Source of the DNA: Fontibacter flavus
GTDB taxonomy: Bacteria; Bacteroidota; Bacteroidia; Cytophagales; Cyclobacteriaceae
Assembly (NCBI RefSeq): GCF_042432905.1
Contig: NZ_JBHLWI010000006.1
Coordinates: 1 to 64,000 of the forward strand
Length of the DNA stretch: 64,000 nt
Direction of reading: 5' to 3'
This document shows, piece by piece, positions 46,501 through 53,969 of this stretch. Made by a program: the position numbers and the translations under genes. The notes under the pieces were generated by a model that did no database searches, was not told the origin of the DNA, and saw only the letters and a list, made by a program, of their open reading frames with translations. How positions within the stretch are numbered: position 1 is the first letter of the stretch; every line of letters starts with the position of its first letter.

Positions 46501-46932
46501 ACCGGATGGGTCAACTACGGTTCCGGTAACCGTAACTTCAGGTTGTAATACTACCTGAACTGGTTGTCTCGAATCAGATTTCTTTACATGTATATTTTCG
46601 TTGACCTGTTTGAAATCCAAACCGGTCTGAACAGATATTTCACTTAGGATATCATAAAGAGACATGGAATTAGCCTCTACCGAAACTTTCCCTGCATCTT
46701 TCACGTCTCGGTTGACATAAACAAAATTAAATCCAGCATTCTTTTCAATGACTTCGAAAGCTTTGGATAAATTTTGCTCTTTCAATGAAACTGAAAGATA
46801 CACATTCTCTATGCTTTTAGCTTGGTCATCAGCAGCCTTTACTTTGGCACCTATCCCCATTAAAAGAAAAGCTAAAGCAATAGAAAATAATTTTAGCATG
46901 TTAAAAACATAGCGCCGTAAAATATTTTTCAT
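43564..46932 (-). CDS. SusC/RagA-family TonB-dependent transporter with STN domain
   Basis: This 1122-residue outer-membrane protein begins with a signal peptide (about residues 1-33). An STN signalling domain follows near 45-110 (SLKEQNLSKAFEVIEKNAGF, DILSEISVQTGLDF), then a carboxypeptidase-like beta-sandwich near 133-205 (VTGTVVDPSGQPLPGVTVVV) and the SusC-specific plug (EVVVVGYGTLKERDLTSSIA, LQGRVAGVQIVSNGAPGASP). A 22-strand barrel ends in the aromatic-type C terminus (YTLGLNIKL). The STN domain indicates that substrate binding is signalled to the FecR protein encoded 123 bases upstream. It imports oligosaccharides with its SusD partner. Confidence 0.95.
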   Translation of the reverse strand: MKNILRRYVFNMLKLFSIALAFLLMGIGAKVKAADDQAKSIENVYLSVSLKEQNLSKAFEVIEKNAGFNFVYVNRDVKDAGKVSVEANSMSLYDILSEISVQTGLDFKQVNENIHVKKSDSRQPVQVVLQPEVTVTGTVVDPSGQPLPGVTVVVEGTSRGTVTDIDGKYSIDANPEDALVFSFVGFETQRFVIGNTNTINVTMREDISSLGEVVVVGYGTLKERDLTSSIATLKTDVITQTPTPNAMQALQGRVAGVQIVSNGAPGASPTVRVRGVGSFEGNAAPLYVVDGMFFDNIDFLNPNDIETINVLKDASASAIYGVRASNGVVLIETKSGKYNQKPEIIIDSYYGTQVPQNVLKMANAQQFVRYINETGSTADIAFVNNAMQRFGRSRIDPSIPNVNTDWYAEIMSPAAIQNHNLSFNGGNETTRYSLGGSYFDQKGLLNDTRNEYKRLNFRAKIDTDVRDWLTVGGNFNVSVARQYNGDDGAWFQAYFAVPILPVYDDLNTQAEPFRLSNAQRLGYRNRQNPYYSLLYNDNRNHVGKVLGNFYADFEILPSKLSFRTAYNYALEIINSRNVGFDFNDGVTDFQSSIGRTNFARFDQVWDNFFTYTDYIDKHSFTAVLGQSFRSEYSEVLFARGTGISPIPDRTLENFWYLSNATNFDINGIGDTGDVINSRLFFMSYFGRLSYNYDDRYLLYGTFRRDGNNKFQQKWGNFATIGAGWVVSSERFFNVSAIDFFKLRASWGQLGNDGIRPSVGRPTIQETSTAINDVLIFGRRLNPTFDLIDRWETTVEKNFGFNAKFLNNRLSLDADYFIRDTRNLAVNIIPPVFRATERRSVGEIRNQGLEFTLNWEDRVSKDFSYYIGGNFATLKNQVLSLGGPQYLDGGSAEFRQRSIVGQPFQAFYGYQVAGVFQNQQQIDQSGYTSQFIAENNLQPGDFQFVDQNGDGIINDQDRVVLGSFLPKLTYGFNMGFTYKNFDVSALVQGQAGYSILNRKRGELIFTNDTNIDAELAENLWRGEGTSDKYPSAAGLRKGWNQNMSDYFVESGSYFRIQNVRVSYNLLDKSLFGVPMPATRVTFTAERPLTLFNYNGFNPEVANGIDRQVYPIPAIYTLGLNIKL

Positions 46933-47055
46933 AATTTTTTAAGGTTTTTGGATTGTGTTAATCGTTGGTTTCCACCTTCAATAGTTGTGGTGTATTAACT
47001 GTCAGAGACAGTTGATAATCAAATGATGCTTAATTCCATAGGCATTAACGTTAGT

Positions 47056-48147
47056 TTATTTGAAAGTTATTTTGATTTGTTTGGCATTGATTTCATAATT
47101 AAACCCAGCAGAATAGCTGAGACCTGATAGCAGGTTTTTCAAAGTCTGATCCTGGTATTTTCCGGTAACTTTTATTTCCTTTTTGGGGCTGTTCACAAAA
47201 GTGATGTCCACACCATACCATTTTTCGAGAATATCAAAAACCTCCTTAATGTCGGTGTCTTTCAAGTAGATAATCTTTTTGGTCCACGCCAAAACCTCCT
47301 CTTCATCAAAATCAGACACTTTAATACCATTATCACCATCCGAATAGGAAGCTGCTTTACCAGGCAATAAAAATTCTTCTTCTTCCGGTGTAGCTACTTT
47401 TACTTTACCTTCAAGCAAAGAAACTTTCAGTTCCTTACCCTCAATGGCTTTAATATTAAAGGCCGTACCTAACGCTGTTGTTACCAAATCTCCAGAATGT
47501 ACTGAAAATGGCTTAAGCTCGTCTTTTGCAACTTCAAAATAGGCTTCACCTTCAAGATAAATTTCTCTTCTATCTCCTTCGAAATTTTTCAAGTGTCTCA
47601 ATACAGTTTCAGCATTGGCGGTAATCCGGGTACCATCAGTCAACATAAAAACAGATTTCTGACCTTTCGGAACTTTGTGTTCTACCCATTCCAACTGAGC
47701 TATTTCTTCCATAGGCTTGAAAGCATCGGAAGTCATCAAAAGGTATGTCAAACCGGCCGCCATCAAAAAAATCAGCAAAAATGTGAAATTGACAAAAGTT
47801 CTTTTTTTACGAATACTTGGTCTCACTAATTCCCTGTCCTTCATGCCCACCCGCACATTTGGGACTATTGAAATCACTTTTGATTCTTTGCCTGCTATTT
47901 CTACGGTAGATACTGAATCTTCAATTAGTTGCCACAATGCCTCTTCTTTTTCGGCTGTCCAAGGATTTACTTTTCTGGACATATTGATGACCAAAATCCT
48001 TGCTTTTTGGATATCTGCTTGTTTATGGGGATGCTCAAGAAGAAATTCTTCCCAAAGGGTTCTATTAGCGTTATTGGGATTTAAGACCCATAATCTAAAT
48101 TCCGGGTCGAGGACAAAGTCTTCTATGCTATAATCGCTTCTGCTCAT
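47056..48147 (-). CDS. FecR-family anti-sigma factor
   Basis: This 363-residue protein has a cytoplasmic N-terminal region, a single membrane segment near residues 118-137 (FVNFTFLLIFLMAAGLTYLL), a periplasmic FecR domain near 165-260 (FMLTDGTRITANAETVLRHL, YLEGEAYFEVAKDE) and a C-terminal DUF4974-type domain (IYLKDTDIKEVFDILEKWYG, KNLLSGLSYSAGFNY). It should bind the ECF sigma factor encoded upstream and release it when the SusC STN domain reports substrate. The gene lies 54 bases after sigma and 123 bases before SusC, so the three form one signalling cassette. Confidence 0.94.
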   Translation of the reverse strand: MSRSDYSIEDFVLDPEFRLWVLNPNNANRTLWEEFLLEHPHKQADIQKARILVINMSRKVNPWTAEKEEALWQLIEDSVSTVEIAGKESKVISIVPNVRVGMKDRELVRPSIRKKRTFVNFTFLLIFLMAAGLTYLLMTSDAFKPMEEIAQLEWVEHKVPKGQKSVFMLTDGTRITANAETVLRHLKNFEGDRREIYLEGEAYFEVAKDELKPFSVHSGDLVTTALGTAFNIKAIEGKELKVSLLEGKVKVATPEEEEFLLPGKAASYSDGDNGIKVSDFDEEEVLAWTKKIIYLKDTDIKEVFDILEKWYGVDITFVNSPKKEIKVTGKYQDQTLKNLLSGLSYSAGFNYEINAKQIKITFK

Positions 48148-48201
48148 AATTCACTATTCTGAATACATGAGTCAAGAAGACCTGAAAGTTATCCTTCGAT
48201 C

Positions 48202-48816
48202 TTAAAAAAAGTTAAAAAGAATTTCCAGTAAACATATAAGCCACAAGAAGCCCAAGTGTTTTTTCAGGCTTTTAATTGCTTTCCAGGCTAAAGTATAAAC
48301 TGATCTAAGATTTATTTCCAGAATTTTGGAGCATTCTTCGTAGCTCAGTTTTTCAAAAAATAAGTATTGGATGACCTCTTTTTGTCTAAGCGGAAGGTTT
48401 TCGATACCATTGGCCAATCTCCTCTTTAAATCCTCATCTTGTTGTCTTGAAATCCACTCATCTTCAGCTGAACCTATAGAAAATAAATCTTCTTTACCAG
48501 TAAATCCAACTTTAGGCTGTTTGGCTTGAGATTTTTTTGCCCTTTTAATTTTATTTGACAGGGATCTAAAAAGATACAATTTAAGGTTTTCTGGCTCAGA
48601 AAGATTCTTTTGGTACCTCCATAAATCTAAGAACAATTCATGAATGCTATCCAGTACTAATGCATCGTCTTGGACCAAGGACATTCCAAACCTAAAAAGC
48701 TCAGCTGAGAAAATTCTGTATATCACTTCAAGCCCCTTTACATCACCAGACCTCAGCATTTCCCATGCTTGATGATCAGAGAGTTGGTTGAGGTTATGGC
48801 TAGGATCAGGACTCAT
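48202..48816 (-). CDS. ECF sigma factor of the polysaccharide utilization locus
   Basis: The protein of 204 residues from the ATG at 48816 has sigma-70 region 2 (AWEMLRSGDVKGLEVIYRIF, LVLDSIHELFLDLWRY) and region 4 with a helix-turn-helix (LPLRQKEVIQYLFFEKLSYE, INLRSVYTLAWKAIKSLKKH). It lacks regions 1 and 3, as ECF factors do. A TTG nine bases upstream is less likely. The order sigma, FecR, SusC with STN is the standard Bacteroidota trans-envelope regulatory set, and it presumably activates the downstream glycan genes. A promoter at 48854-48823 is so close that its transcript would be nearly leaderless. Confidence 0.93.
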   Translation of the reverse strand: MSPDPSHNLNQLSDHQAWEMLRSGDVKGLEVIYRIFSAELFRFGMSLVQDDALVLDSIHELFLDLWRYQKNLSEPENLKLYLFRSLSNKIKRAKKSQAKQPKVGFTGKEDLFSIGSAEDEWISRQQDEDLKRRLANGIENLPLRQKEVIQYLFFEKLSYEECSKILEINLRSVYTLAWKAIKSLKKHLGFLWLICLLEILFNFF

Positions 48817-48822
48817 CGATAC

Positions 48823-48854
48823 CAAAATTACAATTCCTCATCTTACAATTCAAA
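48823..48854 (-). promoter_or_regulatory. Bacteroidota-type promoter of the ECF sigma gene
   Basis: On the minus strand TTTG (48854-48851) and TAATTTTG (48830-48823) are separated by 20 bases, an exact consensus fit. The -7 element ends only six bases before the ATG at 48816, so the expected start of transcription is at or within a few bases of the start codon. Confidence 0.65.
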
Positions 48855-48917
48855 AAACTACAAGGATAAACTCCATAAAAATCAGGTTATCAGAAAGAAT
48901 GATTTAACAAGTTAAGT

Positions 48918-48947
48918 TAAAAAAACCAGCAGAGTTTTCCCTGCTGG
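48918..48947 (-). terminator. Intrinsic terminator after xylA
   Basis: In minus sense CCAGCAG (48947-48941) pairs with CTGCTGG (48932-48926) around an eight-base loop, followed by a T-tract. An 11-base direct repeat TTTCGAAATCC (48951-48961 and 48965-48975) lies between it and the xylA stop. Confidence 0.85.
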
Positions 48948-48979
48948 CCCTTTCGAAATCCGACTTTCGAAATCCTATT

Positions 48980-50293
48980 TTAAATAAACTCATTCAAAAT
49001 ATTCTCGTAAAGCTCCTGCTTGCCACTGGTTTGCTTTGGCTCCCCAACAGATATTGCATGCGCCCTAAGATCTTCCAATGAAAGCTTGCCTTCTTCAAAA
49101 GCTTTTCCTTTACCGGAATCAAATGAAGCATAACGCTTTTGTCTCAATTCTGTATAGGCAGATTCTTCCAAAATTCTATCTGCAATCAACAATCCTCTTG
49201 CAAATGCATCCATAGACCCTATATGTGCCAAGAACAAATCTTCCAGATCTGTAGAATTTCTTCTCACTTTGGCGTCAAAATTCACACCTCCACCTTGTAT
49301 ACCACCGCTCTGCAAAATCACCAACATGGCTTCTGTCAATTCCTGTAAGTTGATCGCAAACTGATCTGTATCCCATCCATTTTGATAATCACCACGGTTG
49401 GCATCAATAGAGCCCAACATACCTGCATCAGCTGCTACCTGCAATTCATGTTGAAAAGTATGTCCGGCCAAAGTGGCGTGATTGACCTCAATATTGATTT
49501 TGAAATCCTTATCCAATCCATGATGACGCAAGAACCCAACCACAGTGGCAGAATCATAATCATACTGATGCTTGGTAGGTTCCATTGGCTTAGGTTCAAT
49601 CAGGAAATTCCCTTTAAACCCTTTAGATCTTGCATAGTCCCTAGCCATGGTGAGGAATTTGGCCAAATGTTCAGTTTCTCTCTTCATATCGGTGTTCAAC
49701 AAGGACATATAACCTTCACGGCCACCCCAGAACACATAATTTTCCCCGCCCAATTTGATGGTTGCATCGATCGAATTCTTCACTTGCGTGCCAGCCCATG
49801 CCACTACATCAAAATCCGGGTTGGTGGAAGCTCCGTTCATATACCTCGGGTTACTGAATACATTGGCAGTACCCCAAAGCAATTTCACACCTGTTTCTTT
49901 TTGTTTTTGAAGCGCATAATCTGTGATGATCTGCATGCGCTCCTCATACTCCTCTATAGTAGCACCCTCGTCAATCAAGTCAACATCATGAAAACAATAA
50001 TACTCAGCACCAATCTTGGTAAAAAACTCAAAGGCTGCATCCATTTTATCTTTGGCTCTTTGGACAGCATCAGAAGAAGCATCCCAAGGTCTAGCCATTG
50101 TACCAGGACCAAATGGATCAGCGCCGGTGGCACAGAAAGTATGCCAATAGGCAATAGCAAATTTAAAATGATCTTTCATGGCCTTTCCTGCCACAACCTG
50201 ATCGGGATTATAATATTTGAAAGCAAAGGGATTTTTAGAGCCTTTTCCTTCAAACTTGATCTTGTCAATTCCTGGAAAATAAGTCTTAGACAT
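48980..50293 (-). CDS. xylA: Xylose isomerase
   Basis: The ATG at 50293 (MSKTYFPGIDKIKFEGKGSK) gives 437 residues, the usual class II length; the longer frame adds 18 unlikely residues. It converts D-xylose to D-xylulose and can also isomerise glucose. Active-site blocks are YYCFHDVDLIDEGA near residue 97 with the catalytic His, VFWGGREGYMSLLNTD near 189, FLIEPKPMEPTKHQYDYD near 229 with metal ligand Glu, and NHATLAGHTFQHEL near 270. It stands alone next to the polysaccharide utilization locus, without a xylulokinase neighbour here. A LacI-type operator candidate lies about 70 bases upstream of the start. Confidence 0.97.
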   Translation of the reverse strand: MSKTYFPGIDKIKFEGKGSKNPFAFKYYNPDQVVAGKAMKDHFKFAIAYWHTFCATGADPFGPGTMARPWDASSDAVQRAKDKMDAAFEFFTKIGAEYYCFHDVDLIDEGATIEEYEERMQIITDYALQKQKETGVKLLWGTANVFSNPRYMNGASTNPDFDVVAWAGTQVKNSIDATIKLGGENYVFWGGREGYMSLLNTDMKRETEHLAKFLTMARDYARSKGFKGNFLIEPKPMEPTKHQYDYDSATVVGFLRHHGLDKDFKINIEVNHATLAGHTFQHELQVAADAGMLGSIDANRGDYQNGWDTDQFAINLQELTEAMLVILQSGGIQGGGVNFDAKVRRNSTDLEDLFLAHIGSMDAFARGLLIADRILEESAYTELRQKRYASFDSGKGKAFEEGKLSLEDLRAHAISVGEPKQTSGKQELYENILNEFI

Positions 50294-50360
50294 AAATTTT
50301 GGGTTTTTAATAGGTTTAATAAAATTAGAGTGTAGCAAATTATCCATTTTTCCTGAATAT

Positions 50361-50374
50361 GGAAAACGTTTGCA
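50361..50374 (-). promoter_or_regulatory. Putative LacI-family operator upstream of xylA
   Basis: The sequence GGAAAACGTTTGCA contains the palindrome AAACGTTT (50364-50371) with the central CG that is usual in LacI/CcpA-type operators. It lies about 70 bases upstream of the xylA start. No regulator gene is in the window, so the match is suggestive only. Confidence 0.4.
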
Positions 50375-50476
50375 TTATACTACTGAAATAAGTTTTATAA
50401 GCGGTTTACAATTGAAAATTTAACCATTTCAAATCAATGATAAAGGATTATCAAGTGGCTTTGAAACCAGCACTTT

Positions 50477-50872
50477 TTAAGCTAGTCCTTTCCTGATCGT
50501 CTCACCAATCTCAGCCAGTTCTTCTTGTGTCAATTTCAATTTTGGTCTTGTAAAATTGATATCGTCCATTGTCCTAAGCGGAACAAGATGCACGTGTACA
50601 TGCGGCACTTCCAGCCCGATCACTGTCACCCCTACTCGGGTACATTTGATTGTTTTATCAATGGCTTTGGCAACTTTCTTGGCAAAAACATGTAATCCCG
50701 CCAAGACATCGTCTTCCAAATCAAAAATATAGTTCACCTCAGCCTTTGGAACAACCAAAACATGCCCTCTGACCAAAGGCATAATATCCAGAAAAGCGAT
50801 GTAATTATCATCCTCTGCAATAATTTCTGCGGGGATTTCTCTGTTGATGATTTTTGTAAATATGCTTGCCAT
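50477..50872 (-). CDS. HIT-family nucleotide-binding protein
   Basis: This 131-residue histidine-triad protein has the family signature HVHVHLVP near residue 97, where the middle histidines act on nucleoside phosphoramidates or related adenylyl compounds. Conserved N-terminal blocks are IFTKIINREIPAEIIAEDDN and AFLDIMPLVRGHVLVVPKAE. Its length is typical of HinT-like hydrolases. It follows greA by 51 bases on the same strand and is likely co-transcribed with it, an arrangement frequent in Bacteroidota. The physiological substrate is unknown. Confidence 0.93.
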   Translation of the reverse strand: MASIFTKIINREIPAEIIAEDDNYIAFLDIMPLVRGHVLVVPKAEVNYIFDLEDDVLAGLHVFAKKVAKAIDKTIKCTRVGVTVIGLEVPHVHVHLVPLRTMDDINFTRPKLKLTQEELAEIGETIRKGLA

Positions 50873-50923
50873 GGGGTAAAAATAAAAAATCCCGAGGGAG
50901 AAACCATCGGGACTGTATAATAT

Positions 50924-51397
50924 TTAATAATTGATATCAAGGACTTCAAATTCCAAAACACCCGCCGGTGCATTGATCTGAGCAATTTCACCAACGGTTT
51001 TGCCCAGCAATCCTTTTCCAAACGGAGAACCCAAAGAAATCTTACCTGCTTTAAGATCTGCTTCTTCTTCAGATACCAAAGTGTAAGTCACGGTCATTCC
51101 GTTTTTGACATTTTTGATTTTCACCGTACTTAAGATACCTACTTTGGAGGTGTCCAATTTAGAGTTGTCCATTACCCTAGCATTACCCACAACTTCCTCA
51201 AGCTTGGCAATTTTAAGTTCCAACAGCCCTTGGGCATCTTTAGCGGCATCATATTCAGCATTTTCACTCAGATCGCCCTTATCTCTTGCTTCAGCGATCT
51301 GTTTTGCGATATCCGCACGTCCTTTGGTTTTCAGCTCCTGAAGCTCCTCTTTCAGCTTCCTAAGTCCTTCTTCAGTATAATACTGTATTTTTCCCAT
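50924..51397 (-). CDS. greA: Transcription elongation factor GreA
   Basis: From the ATG at 51397 (MGKIQYYTEEGLRKLKEELQ) the protein has 157 residues, the normal GreA length; the upstream extension of the open frame is not conserved-looking. The N-terminal coiled coil contains the acidic tip region (ARDKGDLSENAEYDAAKDAQ) that reaches into RNA polymerase to stimulate cleavage of backtracked RNA. The C-terminal FKBP-like domain carries KISLGSPFGKGLLGKTVGEI. A promoter candidate and a hairpin lie in the leader. The HIT-protein gene follows. Confidence 0.96.
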   Translation of the reverse strand: MGKIQYYTEEGLRKLKEELQELKTKGRADIAKQIAEARDKGDLSENAEYDAAKDAQGLLELKIAKLEEVVGNARVMDNSKLDTSKVGILSTVKIKNVKNGMTVTYTLVSEEEADLKAGKISLGSPFGKGLLGKTVGEIAQINAPAGVLEFEVLDINY

Positions 51398-51431
51398 GGT
51401 ATTAAAATTATATGTGCTATGAAAAATAGAA

Positions 51432-51459
51432 GAAACGGTCTCATTGCTGAAACCGTTTC
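51432..51459 (-). terminator. Hairpin between the dehydrogenase gene and greA (terminator or greA leader element)
   Basis: The arms 51432-51443 and 51448-51459 pair over 12 bases with one G-U pair in minus sense, around a four-base loop, and are followed by CTTCTATTTTTC. It may end the dehydrogenase transcript. Because the greA promoter candidate lies upstream of it, it would also sit inside the greA leader. Confidence 0.6.
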
Positions 51460-51487
51460 TCCTATACTTTTTGCTTATGTAATGAAA

Positions 51488-51518
51488 CAAAGGTAATCAA
51501 ATCAATTTCAGAAAGCAA
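51488..51518 (-). promoter_or_regulatory. Putative promoter of greA
   Basis: In minus sense TTG (51518-51516) and TACCTTTG (51495-51488) are 20 bases apart, fitting the Bacteroidota consensus. Transcription would start near 51482, giving a leader of about 85 bases that includes the hairpin at 51432-51459. Confidence 0.5.
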
Positions 51519-51555
51519 TATATGGCCTCAAAAGAAAAACTGCTTACAGATTTGA

Positions 51556-52503
51556 TCAATAAATCACACCTCTCACTTTCATTTTTTCAACTAGTACTTG
51601 ATTGATCTTTTCATAGGATTGAAAGGTCCAACCGGCTACATGGGGACTGAAAACAACATTTTCTCTTTTGGCTAATTTAGCAAAGGAAGCTTTTTGCTCC
51701 TCAGAAAACGCACTGAATTTTTCATTTTCCAAAACATCCAAAACCGCCCCTTTCAATACCCCCAGATCTAAAGCCTTATTCAATGTTTCAAACGAAATAA
51801 TCTCACCTCTCGCAGTATTGATGAGATAAAAGGGTTTTTTGAATTTATTGAGGATCTCCAAACTTAAAAAATCCTTCGTTTCCGGTGTCAATGGCACATG
51901 TAGACTTAAAACATCAGCATGTTCAACTAATTCAGTAAAATCCACCTCTTCCACAAACTGATTTCCAAATCCTTTCTTGTATTTGTCATAGGCAATGATA
52001 CGGACATCAAAACCAATTAGCTTTTTGGCAAAGGCAGAACCCATATTTCCATAACCCATTATGCCAACCGTTTTTCCCTGTAACTCTTCTCCCCTATTTT
52101 CTTCCCTCTTCCAAACTCCTTTCCTGACTTGAAGGTCTGCGCGATTAATATGATTGAACAAAGCCAACAATCCTCCAATAGCATGTTCACCTACAGCATC
52201 TTTGTTGCCTTCCGCTGCATGAAAAAGCTGAATATCGTGTTCTGCTAAGTAAGCTAGGTCAATCTTATCCAAGCCGGCTCCAGCTCTTCCGATAAACTTC
52301 AGTTTTGTTGCTTTTTCAAGTAGTTCCCGGTCTATTGGTGTTTTTGACCTGATGATCAGACCGACATAGTCCCCTACTATTTCCAATATTTCCTGCCGCT
52401 TGATTTCGGGTCTGTAATCCACAGTCAGCCCTTCTGATTCCAACATTGGAATAATCGAAAGGTGCATTTCATCTATGATCAATACCTTCTTTGACACAAT
52501 CAT
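51556..52503 (-). CDS. D-2-hydroxyacid dehydrogenase (phosphoglycerate dehydrogenase-like)
   Basis: This 315-residue NAD-dependent enzyme has the split catalytic domain (KKVLIIDEMHLSIIPMLESE at the N terminus) around a Rossmann domain with VGIMGYGNMGSAFAKKL near residue 145. Catalytic residues fit the family: Arg in NTARGEIISFETL near 234, a Glu near 263 (LDVLENEKFS) and His in VFSPHVAGWTFQSYEKINQV near 290. It is most like SerA-type 3-phosphoglycerate dehydrogenases without an ACT domain, but glyoxylate or other 2-ketoacid reductases cannot be excluded. No serC or serB gene is nearby. Confidence 0.88.
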   Translation of the reverse strand: MIVSKKVLIIDEMHLSIIPMLESEGLTVDYRPEIKRQEILEIVGDYVGLIIRSKTPIDRELLEKATKLKFIGRAGAGLDKIDLAYLAEHDIQLFHAAEGNKDAVGEHAIGGLLALFNHINRADLQVRKGVWKREENRGEELQGKTVGIMGYGNMGSAFAKKLIGFDVRIIAYDKYKKGFGNQFVEEVDFTELVEHADVLSLHVPLTPETKDFLSLEILNKFKKPFYLINTARGEIISFETLNKALDLGVLKGAVLDVLENEKFSAFSEEQKASFAKLAKRENVVFSPHVAGWTFQSYEKINQVLVEKMKVRGVIY

Positions 52504-52601
52504 CTCATTGAATTCATAATTTTTAACCCAGCTCGATATTATAAGCTACCAGTTATCTTTTTTGGTGAATCTCTTTTTCAAACCTCCACGATCCTTCCCA
52601 C

Positions 52602-53969
52602 TTAAAGTTTCAACAAAGCCATGGCAACACCAAAATAAACTGCCAATCCCAATAGGTCATTGGCAGTGGTAATAAAAGGGCCTGAGGCCATAGCGGGATT
52701 GATACCAAATCTATCCAAAACCAAAGGAGTAACTGTACCCATAAAAGACGCCAATAAAACTACACAAAACATAGCCAGGCCTATTGTCAGACCAAATATG
52801 CTTTCAAAACCATATATAAATACAACTACTAAAAATACAAATGAACCAAGAACAATACCGTTGACCAAGGCGATCAAGAGACCTTTGATAAACCTTTGCC
52901 ATGGAGTATCATTAAAAACTGACTTTGAGGCCAAGGTCTGAACCACCAGAGAAGAGGATTGGATCCCAACATTTCCACCTGTAGCAGCTACCAAAGGTAT
53001 AAATGAGACTAAAGCGATATACTTGCTCAAACCATCTTCAAAAAAACCAATAATCTGTGCGCCCATTAATCCACCAATCACTCCAATCAGAAGCCAGGGC
53101 AAGCGTGCTTTTGAAATCCTGAATATGGAATCAGATTCTTCTACATCGGCAGATATACCAGTCATAGCCTGCATATCTTCTTCAGATTGTTCACGGATCA
53201 AATCCAGGACGTCATCCACAGTAATTCTTCCTACCAATCTGTTTTTGGCATTGGTAACTGGAACTGACTCCAAATCGTACTTACGCATAATCTCTGCTAC
53301 TTCTTCTCCCTCCATATGGGTAGGGACAGAAATCAGTTCCGGCTCGTATATGTCAGATATCTTGGTGTCAGAAGAGGCCAGGATGATCTTTTTCAAGGAA
53401 ACCCTTCCCAATAAATGCTGCTTATTGTCTACCACGTAGATAGAATAGATTTTTTCTACCTTTTCAGCTTGCCTTCTGATCTCTTCGATAGTCTGAACTA
53501 CATTCCAGTTTTGATTGGCTTTGATAAATTCTTTGGCCATCAGACCACCTGCAGAATATTCATCATAACGCAACAGGTCCAGAATGTTGGCTGACTTTTC
53601 TTTTTCCTGAAGATAAGAAATCACATCCTCCCTTTCTTTGGTAGGCATCAGGATCAATATATCTACTGCATCATCAGACTCCATCTGATCAATCAGTGCA
53701 GCCAATTCCGAAGGCTCCATTTCCCTGATCACTTTGATCAAAGAATCTTCATCCAACTCAATCAGGATATCCGCTGCTGTATCAGAGGGCAAAAGTCTAA
53801 GAACATAAATAGCCTCCTCTAAATCCAGCTCATCCAAAAGTGCCGCAATATCAGCTACATTGGCACCATCAAATGATTCAATGATGAAATCGTTATCCTG
53901 AAATGCTATGCCTTCCCGAAGGCTTTCCAGGTATTCTTTGGATAATTCAAATGATTTTATTGGTTCCAA
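52602..53969 (-). CDS. mgtE: MgtE-type magnesium transporter
   Basis: This 455-residue protein has a soluble MgtE N domain near residues 35-135 (VADIAALLDELDLEEAIYVL, ELAALIDQMESDDAVDILIL) and a CBS pair near 140-265 (YSAGGLMAKEFIKANQNWNV, LESVPVTNAKNRLVGRITVD). Five membrane segments follow near 280-455, with the pore signature ATGGNVGIQSSSLVVQTLA and MASGPFITTANDLLGLAVYF. The cytoplasmic domains sense Mg2+ and gate the channel. The start is TTG at 53969, with no ATG or GTG nearby in frame. It overlaps the end of rsmA by 13 bases and has an AGGA sequence five bases upstream, which supports this start. Confidence 0.93.
   Translation of the reverse strand: MEPIKSFELSKEYLESLREGIAFQDNDFIIESFDGANVADIAALLDELDLEEAIYVLRLLPSDTAADILIELDEDSLIKVIREMEPSELAALIDQMESDDAVDILILMPTKEREDVISYLQEKEKSANILDLLRYDEYSAGGLMAKEFIKANQNWNVVQTIEEIRRQAEKVEKIYSIYVVDNKQHLLGRVSLKKIILASSDTKISDIYEPELISVPTHMEGEEVAEIMRKYDLESVPVTNAKNRLVGRITVDDVLDLIREQSEEDMQAMTGISADVEESDSIFRISKARLPWLLIGVIGGLMGAQIIGFFEDGLSKYIALVSFIPLVAATGGNVGIQSSSLVVQTLASKSVFNDTPWQRFIKGLLIALVNGIVLGSFVFLVVVFIYGFESIFGLTIGLAMFCVVLLASFMGTVTPLVLDRFGINPAMASGPFITTANDLLGLAVYFGVAMALLKL

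Noticed and set aside
48951..48975. The 11-base direct repeat TTTCGAAATCC as an attachment site
   Set aside because: It is short, lies between a terminator and xylA, and no integrase or mobile gene is nearby; probably a small local duplication.
49382..50335. A 317-codon open frame opposite xylA
   Set aside because: It is antisense to a clearly conserved gene and its translation shows no recognisable domain or signal.
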